38,836 nt of DNA from Methanoculleus sp. (GTDB lineage Archaea > Halobacteriota > Methanomicrobia > Methanomicrobiales > Methanoculleaceae), in NCBI GenBank assembly GCA_030156625.1, contig JASGMC010000009.1, positions 1 through 38,836 on the forward strand, given 5' to 3'. Below are positions 18,731-25,865 of this stretch, piece by piece. The position numbers and the translations under genes were made by a program. The notes under the pieces are model-generated. The model searched no databases. It was not told where the DNA came from and was given only the letters and a program-made list of their open reading frames with translations. Position 1 is the first letter of the stretch, and each line of letters starts with the position of its first letter.

Positions 18731-19726
18731 ATGAGAGTTCCTGAAGGGTCTAGGGTTATCGATGCGGATAATATGTCTCTCGACGAATGGTTGGACTTAC
18801 TTGCCTCAGAAAAGAATGAAAATATCTTGTTCGTTGACTATATGTTTCCAAACGATACCTGCCGTGACTCCTATTTGGAAACAGTATGCGACCGTGAAGA
18901 AAATGAGGTTAAGTGGCTACTCCGTAAATTTTTAATCCCGTCTGGTTCGTTCAGTAAGGACGAGATCACTCTTTCTTCGTTAATCGATCACATAAAACAG
19001 AACCCAGATAAGGCGGATAAAATAAAAAATCTTGAGTTTTTCAGGAGACTTGTTATTTCTGCATCACAAAAAGGAGAGGGAAGAATACAACCATGGGAGG
19101 GCATTACCTGGGCTCTCGATCTCCTTCCGAATTACCCAAGATACGCGATAAATGCTCTTGAAGCATATTTTGCTGCGCATGTAATGTTTTTACCTGATGG
19201 GAGGATAACAGGATTATCCGATGCTATTGCAATAATTAGGGCGAAGTTTATCCAAAGCGCTTCACCAGAAGAAATATTCTCGAAATTTAGCTCACGAGAG
19301 TTTGAACATCTTGTTGAATCCCTATATCATGCAATGGGCTACCAAACGATACTCACAAAAGAGGTACGTGATGGGGGGAGAGATATTATCGCAAGACAAA
19401 CAGAATTAGGTAAACGTGAAACAGCGTTAATCGAGTGTAAAAACTGGAGGAAAGTGGTTGGGGTAGACCGTGTACGCTCTCTGTTAGGTGTGGTTACAGA
19501 TGAAAAGGCATCCCGAGGAGTTGTTGTAACTTCATCACGATTTACTAAACCTGCCAAAGAGTTTGCGCAAGGAAATAAAAGCCTTGAACTCATCGATGGG
19601 GATCTACTGAAAGTAATGCTGAATGAACACTGCGGAACTAACTGGTCTATCCATGCAAACTATTTGATAATGGAAAGTATAAAGCGGCAGACCAAGCCAG
19701 AGGGATCAACAAAGTACTCCGACTGA
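18731..19726 (+). CDS. Mrr-family restriction endonuclease-like protein
   Basis: 331 residues. The C-terminal half (about 195-300) is an Mrr-cat domain of the PD-(D/E)XK nuclease superfamily: SREFEHLVESLYHAMGY, then GGRDIIA with Asp218 and ALIECKNW with Glu235 and Lys237, then GVVVTSSRFTKPAKEFA. All catalytic positions are present, so cleavage activity is likely. The N-terminal 190 residues are all-helical (DEWLDLLASEKNENILFVDY; WEGITWALDLLPNYPRYAIN) and may sense damage or partner proteins; I do not recognise them. Mrr proteins of this type cut modified or foreign DNA. It is transcribed away from the Hma operon and is markedly AT-rich, consistent with transfer or with a separate acquisition. 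It may be an accessory nuclease of the same system or a stand-alone defence gene. Confidence 0.85.
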   Translation: MRVPEGSRVIDADNMSLDEWLDLLASEKNENILFVDYMFPNDTCRDSYLETVCDREENEVKWLLRKFLIPSGSFSKDEITLSSLIDHIKQNPDKADKIKNLEFFRRLVISASQKGEGRIQPWEGITWALDLLPNYPRYAINALEAYFAAHVMFLPDGRITGLSDAIAIIRAKFIQSASPEEIFSKFSSREFEHLVESLYHAMGYQTILTKEVRDGGRDIIARQTELGKRETALIECKNWRKVVGVDRVRSLLGVVTDEKASRGVVVTSSRFTKPAKEFAQGNKSLELIDGDLLKVMLNEHCGTNWSIHANYLIMESIKRQTKPEGSTKYSD

Positions 19727-19843
19727 AGAGTATATGACTTATCTAAAATTCTTCTGGAGATGAACTCTCTTCTCTGCGAGGTGATAGCACGGCAAAGTCG
19801 TGTTCACTTTCTGATCCCAGTTGGGAGATATGTGGTGGCATAT

Positions 19844-19985
19844 CTCTCCCCTCCATTTTTCCCTTTTTCTTCCCATTTCCCCTCAATTTCTCTTCTCTTC
19901 TCCTATTTTCTCCCATTTCTCCCCCTCAATTCCTCTTCTCTTCTCTTATTTTCTCCCCCATATTCTCCTTTTTCTCTTCGTTTCT
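19844..19985. repeat. Polypyrimidine tract with a two-copy tandem repeat
   Basis: About 140 bp in which the plus strand is almost entirely C and T. Two imperfect copies of a 42-46-bp unit (19879-19920 and 19921-19966) each contain CCCCTCAATT, CTCTTCTCTTCTC and TATTTTCTCCC. Homopurine-homopyrimidine tracts of this length can adopt triplex (H-DNA) structure. The overlapping 107-codon frame (19760-20083) is low complexity and is rejected as a gene. Confidence 0.8.
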
Positions 19986-20134
19986 TCTCCGGAAACGTGC
20001 GGTCAGCTTCAGTAAAAGAGCAGCCCAACCGGATGCTTGGGAGTACCAACAGTGTGGTGAAAACGCACGCACAACAAGACTGATAGATTATCTGCTCTTT
20101 TTGTTGCCACCCTAAACAGCGTAAACAGCGCGCC

Positions 20135-20227
20135 ACGCCACATCGTCAAATCGTCGAGGAGACCTCAGCCCTCTACGGCATCCCGGCGGAGTGTGTGGAA
20201 GAGGTAGTGGCCGCGGTCCCGGCCTGA
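20135..20227 (+). pseudogene. Possible 3' remnant of a lost gene
   Basis: A 30-codon segment ending at TGA 20225-20227 reads with GC-rich, protein-like codons (RQIVEETSALYGIPAE then CVEEVVAAVPA). It has the helical, acidic look of a protein C-terminus and differs in composition from the AT-rich sequence around it. Upstream it degenerates and meets a stop. No start codon fits. It may be the tail of a gene interrupted during island rearrangement; the family is unknown. Confidence 0.3.
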
Positions 20228-20239
20228 AAAATAGTGTTT

Positions 20240-20815
20240 TCAGTTGGTGGAGATGGCCGGGTCATCATCGCCATTGTTTGACTGCGATATTCCAGATGCT
20301 GGGTTCTTATCCTGCTGAGATTGGTTTTGTTGGTTCAATTCGTTAAGGACTTTATCTATCAACTTTGCCTGACGAATGTGTTCTTGCTTCAGTTCAACGA
20401 GGGTTTTTTTCATAAATACTACTTGCCTGAGAGTTGATTGTGCGTCCCGATTAGCCTGACAAACATATTTTTGAAGGTCCATAACCTTCGAGTCCATGTT
20501 GATGTGCTTTTGATCACTGTTCGTATCTTTAACAGTACTGCCTGCAATAGCAAACAGAGCAAAAATCAGACTAAAAACAGTATATACTTCAATCGTTTTT
20601 TCAGGGTCTTGAGTCAGCGGAATAATAGCGAGTATTAACTGTAATATTACAATCACTATGAGTGTTGCAGTCCAGATTTGAAATTTCCCCCATAATCCTA
20701 CTTTCTGGTAATTTCCAATTAATTGTGCAATCAAGATTGCAATTAAAACCACTGCAAATGGATAAACAAGTGGCGACACTGACAGGATCATAGACAGGAA
20801 CGGAATAGAGATCAT
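20240..20815 (-). CDS. Three-helix membrane protein with cytosolic coiled coil
   Basis: 191 residues, unknown family. Three hydrophobic helices at about 12-36, 44-66 and 76-92 are followed by a long soluble tail (95-191) with heptad-like helix LRQVVFMKKTLVELKQEHIR and a Gln/Asn/Asp-rich end (NELNQQNQSQQDKN). The start is ambiguous: the ATG at 20815 and the ATG at 20791 both sit at the same place in two tandem 24-bp repeats, so the N-terminus MISIPFLS may be an added copy. No clear ribosome binding site is seen. It is AT-rich and lies alone near the right end of the island. Membrane proteins with coiled-coil tails are frequent effectors in defence loci, but no such role is shown here. Confidence 0.65.
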   Translation of the reverse strand: MISIPFLSMILSVSPLVYPFAVVLIAILIAQLIGNYQKVGLWGKFQIWTATLIVIVILQLILAIIPLTQDPEKTIEVYTVFSLIFALFAIAGSTVKDTNSDQKHINMDSKVMDLQKYVCQANRDAQSTLRQVVFMKKTLVELKQEHIRQAKLIDKVLNELNQQNQSQQDKNPASGISQSNNGDDDPAISTN

Positions 20816-20834
20816 AGATAGGAACGGAATAGAT
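20787..20834. repeat. Tandem 24-bp repeat at a gene start
   Basis: Two adjacent copies, ATCATAGACAGGAACGGAAT plus AGAG and the same with two changes, cover the start region of the membrane/coiled-coil gene and duplicate its ATG (minus strand) exactly 24 bp apart, keeping frame. Confidence 0.85.
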
Positions 20835-20963
20835 TACTAGGAGAATAAGCCTTCCTGTTTGCTCTCCTTCCCCCTTTTTCGACGAATGCGCGACTCCTGC
20901 TCCCCCCTTCCGTGTTGCCCTCTCATGTACGACCCCTCCCCGCAAATTTTGCCCCTCCGAAAC

Positions 20964-21110
20964 TGTCCGGACACTTTCGGCTATCCGAAACCATGACCGC
21001 GCGCGGCCCATTTACAGCCCCCATTTTGGTTACCACCTCTTTAAGACCCCCCGCACAGAGCATTAGGTAACCCGAAAGTGTCCGGACACATCCGGACATG
21101 TCCGGACACT
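20964..21110. promoter_or_regulatory. Operator-like TGTCCGGACA palindromes upstream of an RHH gene
   Basis: TCCGGACA occurs at 21081, 21091 and 21101, exactly 10 bp apart, inside a nearly symmetric 32-bp block (21079-21110) that includes the perfect palindrome GTGTCCGGACAC. A further copy lies at 20964-20980, and the 17-bp CCGAAAGTGTCCGGACA at 21072-21088 is its perfect inverse. The block ends 27 nt before the RHH start codon. One-turn spacing is typical of cooperative ribbon-helix-helix repressor sites; an iteron-type origin is the other possibility. Confidence 0.65.
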
Positions 21111-21137
21111 AGAATAGAAACGCAGAGAGAGGAGAAA

Positions 21138-21449
21138 ATGGCGAAAAACAAAAAACCCAAGCGAATTAGAGAACGGTTACACGTTACGCTTGATCCGGAG
21201 GTCTACAAACTGATAGAAGATAGCGGCGTTAACGCCTCCCGATTGATAGATAAAGCCGTCACCGCGTTGTTTTCCCGCGTTGACCACGTTTCTATCCTCG
21301 TTTCATCGAAAGAGGCTCAAAAAGAAGTGGGCCCGATGCGATTTGAACGCATGACCTCCCGGTTATCAGCCGGGTGCACCACCAGCTATGCTACGGGCCC
21401 TCATACACTCATATTAGTGCCTATAAATGTTGTACAATCTTCGATTTAA
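21138..21449 (+). CDS. Ribbon-helix-helix protein reading into the tRNA att site
   Basis: 103 residues from the ATG at 21138, which has GGAG four bases upstream. Residues 1-50 are a clear RHH domain: a basic arm MAKNKKPKRIRER, strand LHVTLDPEVYKLIEDS, then NASRLIDKAVTALFS. From residue 64 the frame is simply the antisense of tRNA-Ile and runs to a stop at 21447-21449 beyond it, so the last 40 residues are imposed by the integration site. In an excised circle the frame would instead pass through the att repeat and continue for 34 codons from 7732 to a stop at 7834-7836 (inference). The upstream phased palindromes suggest autorepression. It probably controls island maintenance or excision; no family name can be given. 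Confidence 0.65.
   Translation: MAKNKKPKRIRERLHVTLDPEVYKLIEDSGVNASRLIDKAVTALFSRVDHVSILVSSKEAQKEVGPMRFERMTSRLSAGCTTSYATGPHTLILVPINVVQSSI
21327..21375. repeat. Right attachment site within tRNA-Ile
   Basis: 49-bp direct repeat of 7684-7732 with two mismatches, covering the tRNA from the anticodon arm to the discriminator base plus one flanking base. It marks the right boundary of the island. Confidence 0.9.
21328..21400 (-). tRNA. tRNA-Ile (anticodon GAU)
   Basis: 73 nt on the minus strand. Acceptor GGGCCCG pairs with CGGGCCC, discriminator A; D stem GCAU/GUGC; anticodon stem CCCGG/CCGGG with loop CUGAUAA (GAU); T stem AUGCG/CGCAU with loop UUCAAAU. CCA is not encoded. This is the intact copy restored by island integration. 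Confidence 0.96.
21421..21428 (-). promoter_or_regulatory. TATA box of tRNA-Ile
   Basis: Minus-strand CATTTATAG lies 21-29 nt before the tRNA 5' end, the canonical archaeal spacing. Confidence 0.65.
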
Positions 21450-21800
21450 AGGTTTTGCAAGGAGCCTGCTCCTGAATCGTCTGAGAACGACGCCGGTGGA
21501 GGACAGGCAGGGGCAACAGCGTGAGACGAGATCTATAGGTGATTGCCTTCCCGGAAATGAAGCCGCCGCGCATGGCCGCATCGAGGCGAACATCGACTTC
21601 GCGACTGTCATCACCAGGTTTGTCCTTTTCGGTACGTACGGCGGTCTCCCCACGCCGTGCCGTCTCCGCGGCCACCGGTGCCGGACTCGGCCCGGTGGGA
21701 CTATCCTGCAATACCCGGCATTTTAGCACCGAATTGATTTGGACAGGCATCCAAAGCGCTATGTTGAAAACCGATGATAGAAGTATAGTTGAGTGGAACA
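21450..21800. other. 351-base gap between tRNA-Ile and iorA
   Basis: No convincing gene. A minus-strand frame of 109 codons (21421-21750, opening MPVQINSVLKCRVLQDSPTG) is open and partly protein-like (ETARRGETAVRTEKDKPGDD). It runs over the tRNA promoter and has no recognisable family, so I leave it as a weak candidate. The iorA promoter must lie here, but no clear TATA box is seen. Confidence 0.3.
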
Positions 21801-23570
21801 ATGGCAATACGATACCTACTCGGGAACGAGGGCATCGCTCACGCGTGCCTGGAGGCAAACATCGATTTTGCCGCTGGCTATCCAGGAACGCCGTCCTCTG
21901 AAGTGATCGACGTCCTCCGGGTGCAGGAGGAGCGCCCCTTCACCGTGGAGTGGTCCACGAACGAGAAGGTCGCCTTCGAGAACGCGCTCGCCGCCGCCTG
22001 GTGCGGGGTGCGCGCACTCTGCACCATGAAGCACGTCGGGCTGAACGTAGCGGCCGATCCCCTGATGACGAGCGCATACACCGGGGTGACCGGCGGGTTC
22101 GTCGTCCTCTCCGCAGACGACCCCTTCGCGCACAGCTCCCAGAACGAGCAGGACACCCGGCGCTACGCGCACTTCGCCCGGCTCCCCTGCCTCGACCCCG
22201 CGTCGGTGCAGGAGGCGCACGATATGCTGCGGGACGCCTTCGACCTCTCCGAGGAGTTCGGTCTGCCGGTCATCTTCCGCCCCACCACCCGGATCTGCCA
22301 CTCGAAGGGCGATGTCGACCTCGGAGAGGTCGGCACCGAGCACCGGACCGCCGCCTTCCGCCGCGACCCGAAGCAGTACGTGGTCATCCCCGCGCACACC
22401 CGGGTTCTGCACAAGGTCCTGAACGAGAAACAGCCGGCGTTAAAAGAGCGGCTGGTCGAACTTGGCTATAACCGCCACACCGTCCGGGGCCCGACAGCCG
22501 TTGTCGCGAGCGGCGTCGCCGCCGCCTACGTCCAGGAAGTGCTCCCTGACGACGTCTCGCTCGCGATCATCGGCGCCTACCCCATCGACGAGGAGTGGCT
22601 GGCAGACTTCGTCGACCGGCACGAGAAGGTCCTCGTCGTCGAGGAACTCGATCCGGTCGTCGAGGAGGCAGTGCGCCAGACGGCGACGAAGACGGAGGTC
22701 TTCGGCAAGATGACCGGCACGGTCCCGTACGAAGGGGAACTCACCCCGGCGACGGTCGCCGCCGCCCTCCAGAAGGCGGGCATCACCCCCACGACGACCT
22801 TCCCGGCGGCCGCGCCGGTCCAGGGAGTGCCGCCCCGCCCGCCGATCCTCTGCGCCGGGTGCATGCACCGGCCGACGTTTTACGCGATGCGGAAGGTCTT
22901 CCGCGACGGCATCTTTCCAAGCGACATCGGGTGCTACACCCTCGGGCTCCAGCTCGGGGCGGTGGATACCACCATCTGCATGGGCGCCTCGATCACCGTC
23001 GGGAGCGGCATCGCCCGGTCGGGAGAGGAGCACCCGGTGGTCTGCACTATCGGCGACTCTACGTTCCTGCACACCGGCATACCGGGGCTCCTGAACGCCG
23101 TTTACAATGGCGCCGATATGGTCGTCGTCATCCTGGACAACAGGATCACCGCCATGACCGGCCACCAGCCCAACCCCAACACCGGACTGACCGCCACCGG
23201 TAAGGAGAGCACCCCGATATCGCTCGACGCGATCTGCCGGTCGTGCGGGGTCTCATGGGTCGAGACGGTCGACCCCTACGACCTCCCGGTGCTCCTCGAC
23301 ACCTTCAAAAGAGCAAAAGAGCGCAAAGGCGTCCGGGTCATCATCGCGAAGCAGCCCTGCGTCATCACCGCACGGCGGACCGGGATCCGGCGCAAAGCCT
23401 ACACGGTCGATCCCGAGCGCTGCACGGGCTGCGGGGCCTGCCGGTCGTTCGGCTGCCCGGCTATCGCGTTTGCCGGGAAGAACGCGACGATAACCGATCT
23501 CTGCGCCGGGTGCGGCGTCTGCGCGGACATCTGCCCATCTGGCGCGATCGGCATGGAGGGACGGCAATGA
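21801..23570 (+). CDS. iorA: Indolepyruvate:ferredoxin oxidoreductase, alpha subunit
   Basis: Catalytic subunit of the enzyme that oxidatively decarboxylates aryl-2-oxo acids from aromatic amino acids to aryl-acetyl-CoA, or runs in reverse, with ferredoxin as electron carrier. 589 residues, full length. The N-terminal pyruvate-ferredoxin oxidoreductase domain opens LLGNEGIAHACLEANIDFAA then GYPGTPSSEV. The thiamine-diphosphate domain carries CTIGDSTFLHTGIPGLLNAV and VILDNRITAMTGHQPNPN. The last 55 residues hold two [4Fe-4S] ferredoxin motifs, CTGCGACRSFGCP and CAGCGVCADICP. The ATG at 21801 is preferred over the TTG at 21789 because it gives the family N-terminus MAIRYLLGNEG. It overlaps iorB by ATGA (23567-23570). 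Confidence 0.96.
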   Translation: MAIRYLLGNEGIAHACLEANIDFAAGYPGTPSSEVIDVLRVQEERPFTVEWSTNEKVAFENALAAAWCGVRALCTMKHVGLNVAADPLMTSAYTGVTGGFVVLSADDPFAHSSQNEQDTRRYAHFARLPCLDPASVQEAHDMLRDAFDLSEEFGLPVIFRPTTRICHSKGDVDLGEVGTEHRTAAFRRDPKQYVVIPAHTRVLHKVLNEKQPALKERLVELGYNRHTVRGPTAVVASGVAAAYVQEVLPDDVSLAIIGAYPIDEEWLADFVDRHEKVLVVEELDPVVEEAVRQTATKTEVFGKMTGTVPYEGELTPATVAAALQKAGITPTTTFPAAAPVQGVPPRPPILCAGCMHRPTFYAMRKVFRDGIFPSDIGCYTLGLQLGAVDTTICMGASITVGSGIARSGEEHPVVCTIGDSTFLHTGIPGLLNAVYNGADMVVVILDNRITAMTGHQPNPNTGLTATGKESTPISLDAICRSCGVSWVETVDPYDLPVLLDTFKRAKERKGVRVIIAKQPCVITARRTGIRRKAYTVDPERCTGCGACRSFGCPAIAFAGKNATITDLCAGCGVCADICPSGAIGMEGRQ

Positions 23571-24163
23571 AACCCTCGTTCGATATCCTGATCGTCGGGA
23601 TCGGCGGCCAGGGGACGGTGCTCGCCTCGAATGTCCTCGGCGAGGCATGCATCATCGAGAACCGGACCGTCCGGAGCGCCGAGACCCACGGCATGGCGCA
23701 GCGCGGCGGGTCGGTGGAGAGCCATATCCGCATCGACGGGAAGTTCGGCTCCCTGATCGTGCCGGGGACTGCCGACCTTCTCGTTGCCTTCGACCTCCTC
23801 GAGGCCCTCCGCTACCGCCACTACCTCCCGGCCGCCGGAAGGCTCGTGGTGAACCGGCACCTGGTCGTCCCCACGTCGGTCTACCAGCAGGGCATGGACG
23901 TGCCCGACGAGGAGAGCATCCTCGCCGCGCTCGCCGACCTCGACGTCACCTGCATCAACGCCGCAGGTCTCGCAAAGGAGGCGGGGAGCATCCTCTCGCA
24001 GAACATCGTGATGCTCGGGGCGGCGTCCGGCGACATCCCGCTCCGGCCCGAAACCCTCGAAGAGGCGGTGCGGCGGTGCGTGCCGCAAAAAACCGTCGAG
24101 GTCAACGCCGCGGCCTTCCGGCTCGGCCGGGAAGCGGGAGAGCGGGGTGCCGGGACGCCCTGA
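23567..24163 (+). CDS. iorB: Indolepyruvate:ferredoxin oxidoreductase, beta subunit
   Basis: Gamma-type subunit partner of IorA, 198 residues, usual length. It begins FDILIVGIGGQGTVLASNVL with the glycine-rich loop of the pyruvate-ferredoxin oxidoreductase gamma domain, followed by the signature SAETHGMAQRGGSVESHIRI. It is translationally coupled to iorA by a four-base overlap, consistent with a 1:1 complex in the cytoplasm. Downstream the sequence CTATTTTTGCC at about 24190-24200 may end the transcript. Identification is firm. Confidence 0.95.
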   Translation: MKPSFDILIVGIGGQGTVLASNVLGEACIIENRTVRSAETHGMAQRGGSVESHIRIDGKFGSLIVPGTADLLVAFDLLEALRYRHYLPAAGRLVVNRHLVVPTSVYQQGMDVPDEESILAALADLDVTCINAAGLAKEAGSILSQNIVMLGAASGDIPLRPETLEEAVRRCVPQKTVEVNAAAFRLGREAGERGAGTP

Positions 24164-24254
24164 GCGAGAGCCGCCGGGCTCCCCATACCATCTATTTTTG
24201 CCGTAGAACAGGACGCCGCAACCTGTATTAACCACCCCGCCGAGCTGGTACGCC

Positions 24255-25775
24255 ATGACCGAGCGGGATACAGTTGCAGCACTGAAGCGTCTTGCAGGCG
24301 CAAAGCCCGAGTTCCGGCTCTCGGAACTACAGGAAGACCCGGGTGAAAGGCAGTCACTCGAGCGCCTCGCCGGTGAGATCCGCCCGCACCTCGACGGCCT
24401 CGGCCTCACCCCCAGGTCTGCCGGCGACGATTACGTGATCAGCCGCCTCTCAGCAGACAGGCCGTTCGCGGTCAGCGATATCGGGCGGCTGCGGCAACTC
24501 GCGTTCTTCCGGAACCCGGAGATCCCGGACTACATTCAGCAGCTGGTTGAGGCCTACGTCGGGAGGAAGACCGCCAAGTCCTGGGACGACCCGGCCGTGC
24601 TCGACCGGATGCGCAATGCCATCCTCGTCCAGAAGAGCCAGTACTGGAAAGAGCGGCAGGTGAGTTACCGGAAGGCCTACCCGGTCCTCGGCTACCTGGC
24701 CTACCACGCCCCCGTCTACCTGGTGCAGTTCGAGCACATCTTCTGGCAGGTCATCAGCCGGGGGCTCGCAAAACCCCACATGCGCATCCTCGATCTGGGC
24801 ACCGGGCCGGGAGTCGTGCCGCTCGCCGTCATCGACCTTCTCGGACGGATCGGGAGCGGCAAGGCCGAGATCTACGCCGTCGAGCGCTCGGAAGAGCACC
24901 TCGAGGCTTACAATGCCCTCGTTCCGGCCGCAGCCGCGGCACAGGGAAACGCCGTGCAGGTGCATAAGCCAATCCGCGCCGATATCGGGGCGCTCGACCC
25001 CGGGGACCTGCCCGACCGGATCGATCTTATGGTCTTCTCGAACGTCTTAAACGAGCTCCGCCACCTCGATACCGACCGGCGTGCCGACCTCGTCGCCGGT
25101 CTCGCCGACCGCCTCGCGCCCGACGGGACGATCATCGTCGTGGAGCCGGCGGATCTCGCCAATTCGACCGCCATGCGCCGGACCGTGCGGGCGATCGCGG
25201 ACCGGGGGCTTGCCGTCCACAGTCCCTGCTCGTTCATCCGGGGAACCGCCTGCAACCCCGCACGGTGCTGGACCTTCGAACAGAAGGGCGATATTCGCCC
25301 GACCAGGCTGATGGAGCGCCTTGCAGAGGGAAAAGACGGCTACCGGTTCGTCAACGTCGATATCAAGTACTCCTCCGCGTTCCTGCGAAAGGATGCGAAG
25401 ACGCAGCACGCCTACCGGGTCCCGCCGGGAGCGAAGTTCGCCCGCCTCTCCCACCTCCGCCGGCACCGCGACAAAAAGATCAACGCCGTCGCCGCGCTGA
25501 TGTCCGGCAACCTCGGCGACAGGCGGACGAAGGTCTACAAGGTCTGCGACGGGACGGCGAGAGACCCGGTCTACGCCGTGGTCCCGGCGACCCTCCGCGG
25601 CACGAACCGCGACGCACTCGAGGGTCTCGCCTACGGCGATATCCTCCGGCTCTACGGGGTCCTCGTCCGCTTCAACAAGGACCACGATGCCTACAACCTG
25701 GTCGTCCTGCCGGGAACCCGGATCGAGCCGGTCGGGTGCCCGGGGGGAGCGGGGAGCGAAACAATGAGCACCTAG
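24255..25775 (+). CDS. Rsm22/METTL17-like small-ribosomal-subunit methyltransferase fold
   Basis: 506 residues. SAM-binding motif I is RILDLGTGPGVVPLAVIDLL near 176-195, preceded by the family-typical helix YLAYHAPVYLVQFEHIFWQV. A cysteine cluster Cys325-x7-Cys333-x4-Cys338 (SPCSFIRG, ACNPARCW) matches the Fe-S site known in METTL17/Rsm22. The C-terminal 110 residues (RRTKVYKVCDGTARDPVYAV) look like an added OB-fold-like domain. Relatives bind the small ribosomal subunit during assembly, and catalytic activity is uncertain. Only three of the usual four cysteines are close together here. It stands alone 91 nt after iorB, with TATTAA near 24226 as a possible TATA element. Confidence 0.8.
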   Translation: MTERDTVAALKRLAGAKPEFRLSELQEDPGERQSLERLAGEIRPHLDGLGLTPRSAGDDYVISRLSADRPFAVSDIGRLRQLAFFRNPEIPDYIQQLVEAYVGRKTAKSWDDPAVLDRMRNAILVQKSQYWKERQVSYRKAYPVLGYLAYHAPVYLVQFEHIFWQVISRGLAKPHMRILDLGTGPGVVPLAVIDLLGRIGSGKAEIYAVERSEEHLEAYNALVPAAAAAQGNAVQVHKPIRADIGALDPGDLPDRIDLMVFSNVLNELRHLDTDRRADLVAGLADRLAPDGTIIVVEPADLANSTAMRRTVRAIADRGLAVHSPCSFIRGTACNPARCWTFEQKGDIRPTRLMERLAEGKDGYRFVNVDIKYSSAFLRKDAKTQHAYRVPPGAKFARLSHLRRHRDKKINAVAALMSGNLGDRRTKVYKVCDGTARDPVYAVVPATLRGTNRDALEGLAYGDILRLYGVLVRFNKDHDAYNLVVLPGTRIEPVGCPGGAGSETMST

Positions 25776-25865
25776 GCTCCTGGAGAGGCCCCCTGCCCCA
25801 CCGGATAACAGGCTATTGTAGTTCAATCCAGTAGGAGGGAGAACTGCGTGCCCTGTTACAACTCC

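Larger units (their letters stand above)
7684..21375. mobile_element. tRNA-Ile-inserted genomic island carrying an Hma-type defence locus
   Basis: The island lies between a displaced 3' fragment of tRNA-Ile (7684-7732) and the intact tRNA-Ile gene (21328-21400). The shared 49-bp direct repeats differ at only two positions. This is the standard signature of site-specific integration into the 3' half of a tRNA gene, where the incoming element restores the gene. Cargo: a small membrane ORF, two ribbon-helix-helix proteins, a zinc-ribbon protein, a DUF499 ATPase / DUF1156 methylase / SNF2 helicase operon, an Mrr-like nuclease and a membrane coiled-coil protein. Several stretches (18.3-21.0 kb, 7.8-8.6 kb) are visibly richer in AT than the flanks. 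No tyrosine or serine recombinase is present, so the island is either non-autonomous or has lost its integrase. Confidence 0.85.

Noticed and set aside
19760-20083. 107-codon frame over the polypyrimidine tract
   Set aside because: Low-complexity Pro/Phe/Ser translation of the C/T repeat; not a protein.
20964-21110. CRISPR array
   Set aside because: The repeats are 8-17 bp with 2-bp gaps and no spacers; operator or iteron sites fit. No cas gene is present anywhere in the window.
7734-21326. An island integrase
   Set aside because: No frame of suitable length shows the tyrosine-recombinase R..HxxR..Y pattern or a serine-recombinase start; all long frames are assigned to other families.
21421-21750. 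109-codon minus-strand frame beside tRNA-Ile
   Set aside because: Runs over the tRNA TATA box, no family or ribosome binding site; left as unproven.
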